From: Eggerthellaceae bacterium
GTDB taxonomy: Bacteria; Actinomycetota; Coriobacteriia; Coriobacteriales; Eggerthellaceae
Reading direction: 5' to 3'
NCBI GenBank assembly: GCA_910575165.1
Contig: CAJTDS010000003.1
Span: forward strand, 1-64,000
Length of the DNA stretch: 64,000 nucleotides
Below, in pieces: positions 34,305-42,627 of the stretch. Numbering within the stretch: the first letter of the stretch is position 1; each line of letters begins with the position of its first letter. The notes under the pieces were generated by a model. The model saw only the letters and a list, made by a program, of their open reading frames with translations. It did not search any database and was not told the DNA's origin. The position numbers and the translations under genes are program-made.

Positions 34305-35885
34305 ATGAAAAAGCGACTTGCAACCGTAGCCGCCGTGCTGTGCCTCACCGGCGCGCTGGTGGCGGGCATGGCGGCCTGCTCGACGCCGTCGTCGGGCAGC
34401 ACTCAGCCGGCCGACAAGCCCGCAGCGCAGCAGCCGGCCGACGATGCGGCGGCCAAGCAGGGGGCCGAGGCCGACCTGAAGGACGACGCCGCCCAGCAGC
34501 AGGCGGCCACGGCCGAGGCCGACAAGCTGAAGATGCTGCCGCAGGACGAGAAGGCTGCAGCCGCCGCCGAGCTGTACGCGCCGAAGGTCACCAAGGCCGC
34601 CAACGGCGCCGACGTACAGCTGATCCCGGCCGACCCCTATATGTGGAACACGGCCATCCTGGACGGCGAGAACCGCGGCTGTTTGGGGAGCAGCTGCCAT
34701 GACAGCCTGCTGGACACCAACCAACTGCTGCCCATGCCCCATCCGAAGCTGTGGAACCCCTACGACGTGGAGGCAACCACGAAGTTCTGCTACATGTGCC
34801 ACTCCAAGGCCCTGTTCATGCAGGACTCCATGCACGCCATCCATATGAACAGCGCCGAGTTCGCCGAGAAGGGCGGCAACTGCGACTCGTGCCACTACAT
34901 CTCGCCCCAGACCGGCGAGTATTTGCTGTGGGACCTGGCGAAGTACAACAACGCCTACATGGGCATCACCCCGGTTCCCAACGTGACCGGCGACTTCAGC
35001 TTCACCCAGGACAGCATCACCCCAACCGATCAGGTGTTCTACTACTGGGAGAACGCCAACCATCAGGGCGTGACCCCAGATAACGACACTTCCCAGGCAG
35101 CCTACGACAGTTGGGAGATCGCTGTGGGCGGCGAAGTGGAGAACCCCTTCACCTTCAAGCTGACCGACTTCGAGGACCAAATGGTCGAGAAGGTGCTGAA
35201 GATGGACTGCCAGACCAATCCTCCGGGAGGCGCCTACGTGGCCAACGTGAACGTGAAGGGCATTCCGCTATCGGTCATCATGGAGCGCGCCGGCGTGAAG
35301 GACACGGCCAACACGCTGCACTCCGTGGCCGACGACGGCTGGGACGTGTACCCGGTGCCCTTGTCCACAGTCAACGAGTACTTGGACGACATCCTGCTGG
35401 TGACCGAGATTAACGGCGAGCCGCTGGGTATGCTGCAGGGCTTCCCGGTGCAGCTGTGGATCCCGCCTCTGGGCGGCTGCCACTACACCAAGCGCGTCGT
35501 GAACCTGAACTTCACCAACGACGCCACCGAGGCGCGCCTGTTCCAGGGCTTTACGAACCCCAAGACCGGCGAGATGTTCAACAAGCCCAACACTGCCATC
35601 TTCTACACGGCCCAGGGAACCATCTTCCCGGCGGGCCAGCCCATCGAGCTTGAGGGCTTCGCCGACGCCTACGACGTGCCCATGACCGCGGTGGAGGTCT
35701 CCATGGACAAGGGCGCCACCTGGACCACCTACGACCTGGGCGAGACCGACGTCATGCGCTGGGTCGACTGGAAGTTCTCGTTCACGCCCGAGAAGCCCGG
35801 CAGCTACCTGATCCAGGTGCGCGGCGTGGCGGCCGACGGGTCCGTGAGCACCGATCCGTCCCAGCTGTTCTTCAACGTGAAATAG
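34305..35885 (+). CDS. Lipoprotein multihaem cytochrome fused to a sulfite-oxidase-type Mo domain
   Basis: 526 residues. A lipoprotein signal (hydrophobic 6-24, Cys25 in GMAAC) is followed by a Gln/Ala-rich linker, then three potential haem c sites: C126-x4-C131-H132, C162-YM-CH and C193-DS-CH. The C-terminal half resembles the Mo-cofactor domain of sulfite oxidase (MDCQTNPPGG with candidate Mo-ligand Cys302; NGEPLGMLQGFPVQLWIP) and then a dimerisation-type beta domain. Electrons could pass between haems and Mo within one surface-anchored chain. The direction and substrate are unknown. AAGGAAGGGGAG precedes the ATG. Confidence 0.82.
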   Translation: MKKRLATVAAVLCLTGALVAGMAACSTPSSGSTQPADKPAAQQPADDAAAKQGAEADLKDDAAQQQAATAEADKLKMLPQDEKAAAAAELYAPKVTKAANGADVQLIPADPYMWNTAILDGENRGCLGSSCHDSLLDTNQLLPMPHPKLWNPYDVEATTKFCYMCHSKALFMQDSMHAIHMNSAEFAEKGGNCDSCHYISPQTGEYLLWDLAKYNNAYMGITPVPNVTGDFSFTQDSITPTDQVFYYWENANHQGVTPDNDTSQAAYDSWEIAVGGEVENPFTFKLTDFEDQMVEKVLKMDCQTNPPGGAYVANVNVKGIPLSVIMERAGVKDTANTLHSVADDGWDVYPVPLSTVNEYLDDILLVTEINGEPLGMLQGFPVQLWIPPLGGCHYTKRVVNLNFTNDATEARLFQGFTNPKTGEMFNKPNTAIFYTAQGTIFPAGQPIELEGFADAYDVPMTAVEVSMDKGATWTTYDLGETDVMRWVDWKFSFTPEKPGSYLIQVRGVAADGSVSTDPSQLFFNVK

Positions 35886-35897
35886 GGAGGGGAGACC

Positions 35898-36380
35898 ATG
35901 AAGCATACGATGACGAAGATCGCGGGGGCCACGGCGGTGGCAGCCCTGGTGGTGCCGGGGGTGGCCTTGGCGGCGACTCCGACTGCGGCGGTGACCCCCG
36001 ACGATGCGAACGCTACCTGGACCCACGTGGAGGCGTCCGGGCATCGGGCCGGCGCGGGTTGCGTGCAGAAGACCGCGGTGGCGGGCGAGTTCGCCTGCAC
36101 CCAGGACTGCCTGACGCCCACGGCTTCCATATCCGGGGTGTTCATGAAGGCCTCGGCGGCGCTGTGCCAGTCCATGGCCCAGGCGGCGGTGGTGGCCACG
36201 GCCGACGGCTCCTACACGGTAAGCCATGACGGAAGCGTCGTATCCGTGCAGCCCGGCGGCGAGGGCGACCAGTCCCAGATCATGGGCTGCGCCTGCGCCA
36301 GCAACGTTCCCGGGGGCGCTGCGGTGATGAACGCCCGTGTGGATGGCGTGTCGCTGGCGAGCCTGCTCGGCCAGCTCTAG
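35898..36380 (+). CDS. Small exported Cys-rich protein with Mo-loop-like segment
   Basis: 160 residues with a signal peptide (about 5-26, ending ALA). Six cysteines are present in the mature chain (55, 67, 71, 90, 131, 133). The C-terminus CACASNVPGGAAVMNARVDGVSLASLLGQL follows the same pattern as the Mo-ligand loop of the upstream protein (CQTNPPGGAYVANVNVKGIPL). It is 12 bp downstream of that gene with a strong AGGGAGGGGAGA site. It may be a partner, a reduced Mo-domain relative, or a structural remnant. Confidence 0.72.
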   Translation: MKHTMTKIAGATAVAALVVPGVALAATPTAAVTPDDANATWTHVEASGHRAGAGCVQKTAVAGEFACTQDCLTPTASISGVFMKASAALCQSMAQAAVVATADGSYTVSHDGSVVSVQPGGEGDQSQIMGCACASNVPGGAAVMNARVDGVSLASLLGQL

Positions 36381-36395
36381 CGCCAGAGACGTTGG

Positions 36396-36444
36396 CGGGC
36401 GGCGACCTGCGGCCGACGGGCCGCGCGGTCGCCGCCCGCTTTGT
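36396..36444 (+). terminator. Rho-independent terminator
   Basis: Perfect 13-bp arms 36396-36408 and 36428-36440 with a 19-base loop, followed by TTTGT. It ends the cytochrome-Mo operon. Confidence 0.75.
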
Positions 36445-36503
36445 CGTGAGGCGTTTCTGAGGAAGAGGGAGCAGGCGAGCAGGCTCGTCCTCCCTGTCGC
36501 GCC

Positions 36504-37109
36504 TTACAGGTCGCGCACCACTTCCTCCGGATCGTTTTGCCACTGGCCTATCTTCGGGGAGAGGATGTAGGCGCACGTGGGCTTCAGGTTGTCAGGGTCG
36601 GCCAGGTAGTGCACGTTCTCCCCGGCGGCGGCGATGGCCTTCGACACCTCGGACGAGGGGTCGTCCAGGTCGCCGAAGTAGCGGGCGCCGGTGCAGCAGT
36701 CGGCCACGCAGACGGGCTTCCAGTCCGGCTCGTCGTGATTCTGGAAGCATAGGGTGCACTTGCCCACCGTGTTGGACGCCTCATCAAGGTAGCGCACCCC
36801 GTAGGGGCAGCCGGTCATGCAGTTCAGGCAGCCGATGCAGTTGGCGGCATCCACCAGCACCACGCCGGTCTCTTCGTCGCGGTAGCTGGCGCCGGTGGGG
36901 CACACCTCGATGCATCCCGGGTTCTCGCATTGCTGGCACGCCACAGGCAGCCAGTACTGCTGGATGTCGGGAAAGGTGCCCGTAGGGCCTACTACGCTCA
37001 CGCGGCAGTTGCGGTTGCCCAGCGCCAGATTGTTTTCGTACTTGCATGCGGTGATGCAGGTGTCGCAGCCGGTGCATCGGTCAAGGTCTATGGCCATTCC
37101 GTAGCGCAT
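36504..37109 (-). CDS. 4Fe-4S electron-transfer subunit (DmsB/NrfC-like)
   Basis: 201 residues with four ferredoxin-type Cys clusters: CTGCDTCITAC, CQQCENPGCIEVC, CIGCLNCMTGC and CTLCFQNHDEPDWKPVCVADC. It has no signal peptide, so it would be exported together with the catalytic subunit. It carries electrons between the quinone or membrane donor and the MopB subunit. Its ATG overlaps the stop of the upstream molybdopterin gene (TAATG), so the two are coupled. Confidence 0.93.
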   Translation of the reverse strand: MRYGMAIDLDRCTGCDTCITACKYENNLALGNRNCRVSVVGPTGTFPDIQQYWLPVACQQCENPGCIEVCPTGASYRDEETGVVLVDAANCIGCLNCMTGCPYGVRYLDEASNTVGKCTLCFQNHDEPDWKPVCVADCCTGARYFGDLDDPSSEVSKAIAAAGENVHYLADPDNLKPTCAYILSPKIGQWQNDPEEVVRDL

Positions 37110-39979
37110 TAGATCACATCCTCGGTAACAGGTTCGCTGGTCAGTGTGGGCATGAAGGGCTCGAACTCCTTCGCCGTAGTCCAGATGTTGCCTGGCTTCT
37201 CGCTCTTTTCAATCTTTACGGTGAATCCGCGGTTGGTGTAGGTGCCGATGGCCGGATCGTAGGGCGGGTCGTTCTTCGTCAGCACGTTGACGTTGCACTC
37301 GCGCCAGCCGCCGGTGATCTGCTTCTGGGATCCGTCGTAGCACTCGGGGTTCCAGAAGCGCTCCATCCACACGCAGCCCGGGTTGATGCCCTCGGTCAGA
37401 TAAGCGCGCGCGTGCACGGATCCGCGCCTCGACGAGACCTTCACCCAGTCCATGTGCGCGATGCCGTGCTGGGCCGCCGTGGCCGGGTTGATGCGAATCT
37501 CGGCCGTGGGGAACAGCTCGCGAGCGAACGCGGAGTGGCGCATGGTGCCGTGGTGGAAGTAGGGGACGCGCCCGCTAGTCAGCACGAGCGGGAACTCCTT
37601 GTCCGTGAGCGGCGACTCGGCCGGCTCCACGAAAGTGCAGATGGGGCTGTAGTCTTCGCAGGGGTCTTGGGGCTCGGGGAAGGCGTAGGGGTAGCCGGTG
37701 CGGGCGAGCTTCAGGTACAGCGTGCCGTAGGGTTCGAGCTTGCGCGACTCGGTGCCGAAGCCGGCGGGCAGCCCGTCGTCGACGATGGTCTCGTGCTGGT
37801 TGTACACGTACCACTTGTCCTCGGGGACCACCTTCGGAACGAAGTCGTCGTAGTTTTCCTGCAGCTGCTCCCAGCTTTCGGCGCCGAAGGCCTTGGCGCA
37901 TGACGCCTTCACGTCGGCCTCGGTCTTGTCGCCTATGTAAGCCCCGTCGATGCCCGGCAGCTCGCCGCCGAACTTCTCGCGGCAGCGCTCCAGGATCTGA
38001 GCCAGCGGAATGGAGTGCGACACGGTTTCGCCGATATGGGTTACCTCGTTCTGCATGAACGTGAGATTGAGGTGTTTGTGGTCGGTCAGGGGCTCCTCCA
38101 GCCACTCGCGCACGGGGAACACCAGATCGGCGGCCTCGATGTGGAACGAGGTGAGCATGGGGTACTGGCACATGATGTAGTCGATCTCGGACAGCGCGTC
38201 GTACCAGGAGGTCGCATTTGCCAACATGGCCAGCTTGTTTCCAGACACGTCGTACCAGATGCGCGGCTTGTAGGGCTCGCCTGTGGTAATAGCCTTCAGC
38301 ACCGTGGGGATATGCACCATCCACCAGGTGTGCAGGCCCTTGTGCTCGGTGGTGCCCAGGCCGTCCTTGTACAGCTGGCTCATCTTGGCCACGTTGTCGG
38401 GCTGCTCCTCCAATCCCTTGGCAAGCCGTGCCGCCTGGGCCTCGGGGGATTCGCCGGGGATGGCGCACACGCCGAAACGGGTCATGGCTTGGGGTGCGTT
38501 CTGGACGGCGCGCTTCTCGGGAACGGAGGCGGGGCCCTTCTGCGTGAGGGAGACGCCCGGCTTGTTCACGTAGCCCATGATGATGTCCAGACCCAGGGCG
38601 CCCTGGGACGCTGAAGAGGACTGCGGGTGTTGGTCGGTGGCCACGCCGTGATTGATGCCGGCCACCTTGCCGTCGTCGTCGGCGTGAGCATACATGCGGA
38701 TTGCCTGCTCGATCTTGTCGGCCTCAAGCCAGCAGAGCTCGGCGGTGTGCTGCAGGGTGTAGGGCTTCGCTTCGTCGGCGTAAATCTGGCCTGCGGTCTT
38801 GTAGGTCTTGCCGTTGAACTCGCCTTCCCAGAAGATTTCGGGGTCGACCTCGGAATCCTCGGGCGCCGAGTAGACGAAGGGTGCCACCTGCCCGGTCCTC
38901 AGGTCGAAGCAGACGTAGTCGGGGGTATCGCTGGGAGTGGTCTTCACGAAGTCGGGGAACAAGTCCTGGGCCTCTGCCGGCAGCTTGGTGTCGGGGTCGA
39001 TGAGGAAGGGCAGGTTCGTCCAGTACTTCGTGAACTGCTCGTCGTAGAGCTTGTTCTCGAAGAGGTAGTTGAACCAGCACAGCATGAGCGCGGTGTCGGT
39101 ACCGGGACGGATGGGCAGCCACACGTCGGCCTTCGTGGCGTCGGGGGAGAAGTTCGGGTCGATGACGATGGTCTTCACGCCTGCGGCCCGCAGTTCGGCC
39201 ATACCGCGGCCGGACTGGGCGGTCTGCGAGACGGAGGGCTGGGCGCCCCACATCACGATGACCTCGGAGGCGTTGCCGTTGACCCTGAAGAATTCGTTGG
39301 ACATGGAGTCGGCCACGGACTGGGACTGGTTGTTGCCCACCATGAACACCGTGGCGCAGACGCGGGGCATGAGGCACTGGGCCGCGCCGGGTTCGAAGAT
39401 GTTGGGGGAGCCCAAGGATACGCAGGCGGTTTTGATCTGGTTCGACGAATAGGATCCGCCGCCGCCCGTGGACCCGAAGAACGAATAAGGACCGTACTTG
39501 TTGATGGTGTCGACGATGTGCGTGGCCGCGTCGTCGAGGGCTTCGTCCCAGCTGATGATCTCCCACTTGTTCTCGCCGCGCTCTCCCGCCCGGCGCAGGG
39601 GATGCAGCAGGCGGCGGGGCGAGTACATGGTCTGTAGCTGGTTGAGGCACTTCGGGCAGATGGAGCCGCGGGTCTCGGTGTTGCCGCCGGCGGTGTCGCC
39701 CATGAGCTTGACCACGACACCGTTTTTCTTGTAGGCCAGCACCGGGCAGTGGCCCAGGCAGCCGTGACAGGCGGTGCGCACCACCTCGTCGTAGTCCACC
39801 TTCTTGTACTGTGCGCGGGGGTTCGACGGCGATGCCGGCGCTTCGGGCTCGGCGTCGGCTTCCACGGGCGCCTTCTTGGGCTCCATGCAGCCGGCCATGG
39901 TGACGCCGACGGCTGCGGCGGCGCCGGCCAGCAGCGATGCCTGGACGAACGAGCGCTGCGATAGGGACGTTTTCGTCAT
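37109..39979 (-). CDS. Exported molybdopterin oxidoreductase, catalytic subunit
   Basis: 956 residues of the DMSO-reductase (MopB) family. The N-terminal signal reads LSQRSFVQASLLAGAAAAVGVTMAGC, with a QR in place of the twin Arg and a lipobox Cys31. A CHGCLGHC motif with a later GSICPKC supplies a 4Fe-4S site. The middle and C-terminal MopB and dinucleotide-binding parts are present (GTMRHSAFARELFP region). In Eggerthellaceae such enzymes reduce sulfoxides, N-oxides, catechols and other acceptors; the substrate here is not predictable. GAGGAGGAGAAGG precedes the ATG. No NrfD-type membrane subunit is encoded nearby. Confidence 0.9.
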   Translation of the reverse strand: MTKTSLSQRSFVQASLLAGAAAAVGVTMAGCMEPKKAPVEADAEPEAPASPSNPRAQYKKVDYDEVVRTACHGCLGHCPVLAYKKNGVVVKLMGDTAGGNTETRGSICPKCLNQLQTMYSPRRLLHPLRRAGERGENKWEIISWDEALDDAATHIVDTINKYGPYSFFGSTGGGGSYSSNQIKTACVSLGSPNIFEPGAAQCLMPRVCATVFMVGNNQSQSVADSMSNEFFRVNGNASEVIVMWGAQPSVSQTAQSGRGMAELRAAGVKTIVIDPNFSPDATKADVWLPIRPGTDTALMLCWFNYLFENKLYDEQFTKYWTNLPFLIDPDTKLPAEAQDLFPDFVKTTPSDTPDYVCFDLRTGQVAPFVYSAPEDSEVDPEIFWEGEFNGKTYKTAGQIYADEAKPYTLQHTAELCWLEADKIEQAIRMYAHADDDGKVAGINHGVATDQHPQSSSASQGALGLDIIMGYVNKPGVSLTQKGPASVPEKRAVQNAPQAMTRFGVCAIPGESPEAQAARLAKGLEEQPDNVAKMSQLYKDGLGTTEHKGLHTWWMVHIPTVLKAITTGEPYKPRIWYDVSGNKLAMLANATSWYDALSEIDYIMCQYPMLTSFHIEAADLVFPVREWLEEPLTDHKHLNLTFMQNEVTHIGETVSHSIPLAQILERCREKFGGELPGIDGAYIGDKTEADVKASCAKAFGAESWEQLQENYDDFVPKVVPEDKWYVYNQHETIVDDGLPAGFGTESRKLEPYGTLYLKLARTGYPYAFPEPQDPCEDYSPICTFVEPAESPLTDKEFPLVLTSGRVPYFHHGTMRHSAFARELFPTAEIRINPATAAQHGIAHMDWVKVSSRRGSVHARAYLTEGINPGCVWMERFWNPECYDGSQKQITGGWRECNVNVLTKNDPPYDPAIGTYTNRGFTVKIEKSEKPGNIWTTAKEFEPFMPTLTSEPVTEDVI

Positions 39980-40276
39980 ACCTTCTCCTCCTCTGTGGTT
40001 TGCGTTCCCTCTTTCGGGGTCCGGGATGCCGAAGCCGGGCATTGCCGGTCCCTCGTAGTCAGCTTAGGGGGCGAGCGGCGATGTTTGGAACGTACAGGAT
40101 GGGGCGAATTCGGCGGTGCGACACGTTCTGACCAACGCAAAATGGGTTGCCCGGATGCGGAGACGCTGCTCGAAACGCTGCAGGATGCGGGTTTTGCCGT
40201 GGCGCGGCCCAAGGCACAATACGGCTATCGGGAAGAGAAGTCGCCGGGTGCGGTGCATAGCATGGAAGGAGAGAGC
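39980..40276. promoter_or_regulatory. Divergent promoter region of the MopB and chaperone operons
   Basis: 297 bp between the start of the MopB gene and that of the 228-aa protein. No protein-like frame is convincing here. Promoters for both directions should lie in it, but none can be fixed by eye. Confidence 0.4.
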
Positions 40277-40963
40277 ATGGCGGAGGAATCCGGGCGCATG
40301 CCCTTTGACGAGGAGATGGCTTTGGAAGATGCGGTGGCGTCGTTGGCCTACACGGTGCACCGTCAGCCCCTTAACCGCGAGGTGCTCTACGCCATCCTGC
40401 GGCTGTGCGTCCAGGAGCGCGAGGTGGGGTTTGTCGAGCGGGCGGTGCTGGCCATGCCGGAGTACGCTCAGGCCACCCAGAACCCCTTTCGCCTCGTTTG
40501 CTTTCTGGTGGACCACGGCGGCCTGTGCCTTATGCAGCGCGACGCCGAAGGCGGGGTGATCGACGAGGAACGCAGGGCGCAGCTTGGCGAGGACGAGTTC
40601 GACGACTTGCTGGCAACCGAGAGCCTGGTGTCCACCGAGGCGGGCCGCCGGCTGCTCGAGCTCGCTGCGCCGCAGCGGCGCATGGGGCTTTTGCTGGAGA
40701 GCGAGCCTGAGCGCGCAGCCACCTACGTGGAGGTGCTGGAGTTCATTCGCGACCGGCACCCGGCGTATGGCGACATCAAGGCTCTGCTGGCCGGTCGGGA
40801 TATCCTGCACGCCTACCTGGATGGCCGCTGGGCCGACATACAGCCCAGCGTGTTCGTGGACAAGCTGGAGGGCGCCGGCATGATCTTGTGGAGGGACGGA
40901 TGGGAGCTGACCGAAGAGGGCGCCTTGGCGCTTCAGCGCATCAAGGAGAGCGCGGCGGCTTGA
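40277..40963 (+). CDS. Conserved-looking protein of unknown function in the MopB locus
   Basis: 228 residues, mostly helical, acidic, without signal peptide or TM segments. The C-terminus (AGMILWRDGWELTEEGALALQRI) has a winged-helix flavour, and the centre is Leu/Glu-rich. It resembles no enzyme I recognise. It heads an operon with a TorD-type chaperone and a haem-type membrane protein, so it may assist cofactor loading or regulate the reductase. GGAAGGAG lies just before the ATG. Confidence 0.7.
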   Translation: MAEESGRMPFDEEMALEDAVASLAYTVHRQPLNREVLYAILRLCVQEREVGFVERAVLAMPEYAQATQNPFRLVCFLVDHGGLCLMQRDAEGGVIDEERRAQLGEDEFDDLLATESLVSTEAGRRLLELAAPQRRMGLLLESEPERAATYVEVLEFIRDRHPAYGDIKALLAGRDILHAYLDGRWADIQPSVFVDKLEGAGMILWRDGWELTEEGALALQRIKESAAA

Positions 40964-41015
40964 CGGCGGGGCCTAAGCGAGACGGGTTCGAACACGGAGA
41001 GGAAGGTGACGGTTC

Positions 41016-41768
41016 ATGGAATCGATGGTAACGGTGAGCGTTGGCGGAGAGTTGGCGCCTGCAGCCGAAACGGACGGGCTGGTGGCGGCGCTGCATGCGC
41101 GCGGCGACTTCTACGACCTATTGTCGTCGCTGTACTTCAGGCCGCTCTCGGCCGAGCAGGTGGAGGCGTTCGCCGAGCTTGATCTGGCGCCCTACGCTCA
41201 GATAAACGATACGATGGCTGAGGGGGCGAACCATATCGGGCGTTATCTGGCGCGGCGCAACACCGCGACGCGTCAAGAGCTAGCCGTGGATTACACGGCG
41301 GCGTTCGGGGGTCTTTCGTCCCATGAGGGGCTGTACGCGGTACCGGTCGAATCGGTGTTCACCTCGCCGGAGGGACTGATGTACCAGCAGTCCTTCCATC
41401 AGGTGCACGAGACCTTCCAGCGGGAGGAGATCGGGCGCGCCGAAGGGTTCGACTACCCCGACGACCACCTGTCTCTTCTGTTCGAGTACCTCTCTCAGCA
41501 GTCGCAGCGCGCGGCCGCTCTGGTGCAGGAGGGCGCGCTTCAGGAGGCTTTGCGGGTGGTCAGCCATAGCGCGGTGTTTTCGCGGGAGCATGTTGCGAAC
41601 TGGTTTCCTCGCCTGCGCGAGCGAGCCGGGCTGTTGCTGACCACCAGGTTCTATCGCGGCGTCCTGGCGCTTACCCAGGGATATCTTGAGTTCGACGCTC
41701 GGTTGCTGGCCGAGGCGCAGGAGGAGCTGGCGGAGCGAATCGGTCTGTGCGAGAGGGAGGTGGCCTGA
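41016..41768 (+). CDS. TorD-family chaperone for molybdoenzyme maturation
   Basis: 250 residues, all-helical, with the TorD pattern (RGDFYDLLSSLYFRPLS; ELAVDYTAAFGG; PDDHLSLLFEYLSQQS; WFPRLRERAG). Such chaperones bind the signal peptide of the Mo enzyme and hold it until the cofactor is in. The matching enzyme is the divergently encoded MopB at 37109-39979. GAGAGGAAGG precedes the ATG. Confidence 0.88.
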   Translation: MESMVTVSVGGELAPAAETDGLVAALHARGDFYDLLSSLYFRPLSAEQVEAFAELDLAPYAQINDTMAEGANHIGRYLARRNTATRQELAVDYTAAFGGLSSHEGLYAVPVESVFTSPEGLMYQQSFHQVHETFQREEIGRAEGFDYPDDHLSLLFEYLSQQSQRAAALVQEGALQEALRVVSHSAVFSREHVANWFPRLRERAGLLLTTRFYRGVLALTQGYLEFDARLLAEAQEELAERIGLCEREVA

Positions 41769-41769
41769 G

Positions 41770-42525
41770 GTGCTGTTCCTCGTTGTGTTCGCCGGCGCCT
41801 GGGTGGGCGCTTATGTGCTTCGTCGGCCGCTTCGCCGCTGGCCGTGGCTGTTCTACGCGCTGGCGGGGGTGCTAGATGCCGTTGGCCTGGTCGGCTCGTC
41901 GGCAGGTCTGCCGCGCTGGCTGTGGATGGCCCTGTTCGAGCTGGAACGAGAGGCGCTGCTGCCGCTGGCGCTGTTTGCGGTGGTGATGTTCATCGGATGC
42001 TTCCGCAAGGAGTCCTTCGTGGGACGCTCGCTGCTCCCCGTGCGAAGCGAGCTTTCCATTCTGGCCTGCATTCTGTCGCTCGAGCACGTGGCGGCCTACT
42101 TGCAGTCCTACCTTCCGCGCATCGCGGCTCTGTCGGCGGCCTCTCCCATGGTGGTGGGAGGTTTCGTCGTCGCCGTGGCGCTGCTGGTGTTGCTGGCGAT
42201 TCTGGGCACGACGTCGCTCAAGCTGGTACGTCGCGCCATGCCCTCTCGTTTGTGGAAGGCGGTGCAGCGCTTGGCCTATCCGTTCTTCGTCCTGGTGTTC
42301 GTGCACGTGCTGTTCATGCTGGCGCCATCGGCCATGAACGGCGGGACGGCCGCCCAGGTGTCAGTGGTGGTGTACGCAGCGCTTTGGGGGGTGTACGCAG
42401 CGCTGAGGATCGGACGGTTCCTCGTCGATAGGCGGGAGCCCGGCGCCGCCGAGGGGCCTGTCGATTTGTCCGGAGTTCGCACGCCCTTGGCAGGTGAGTG
42501 CCCGGAGGGGGCGCTTTCGTCCTAA
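41770..42525 (+). CDS. Ferric-reductase-like / YedZ-type haem membrane protein
   Basis: 251 residues with about six hydrophobic segments. His residues in ILSLEHVAAYLQSYLPR and in VFVHVLFML occupy positions where YedZ/MsrQ or DsbD-like haem b proteins carry haem ligands. It could feed electrons to the exported MopB/FeS pair, which lacks any other membrane anchor here. The GTG start follows the TorD stop by one base, with GGGAGG nine bases upstream. The end is Pro/Gly-rich and cytoplasmic. Confidence 0.7.
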   Translation: MLFLVVFAGAWVGAYVLRRPLRRWPWLFYALAGVLDAVGLVGSSAGLPRWLWMALFELEREALLPLALFAVVMFIGCFRKESFVGRSLLPVRSELSILACILSLEHVAAYLQSYLPRIAALSAASPMVVGGFVVAVALLVLLAILGTTSLKLVRRAMPSRLWKAVQRLAYPFFVLVFVHVLFMLAPSAMNGGTAAQVSVVVYAALWGVYAALRIGRFLVDRREPGAAEGPVDLSGVRTPLAGECPEGALSS

Positions 42526-42535
42526 GGTGCTAGGG

Positions 42536-42541
42536 TACAAT
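42536..42541 (+). promoter_or_regulatory. Candidate -10 box of the LuxR gene at 42628
   Basis: TACAAT, extended on the left by TAGGG. The -35 region is poor. It would put the transcript start near 42548, which argues against the ATG at 42547 being used and supports a start at 42628 or 42649. Confidence 0.4.
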
Positions 42542-42627
42542 GGAGCATGCCGCCAGCCGGGGTCGTCGCCTCGGGTGCGCGACGTCGGTCGGGAGAGAGG
42601 CGAGGGGAGGCGAAGGCATGGGAAGGC

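Noticed and set aside
42547-42627. Earlier ATG start for the LuxR gene
   Set aside because: A TACAAT -10 six bases before it would place the transcript start at about the same position, and the extra residues are Arg/Gly-rich.
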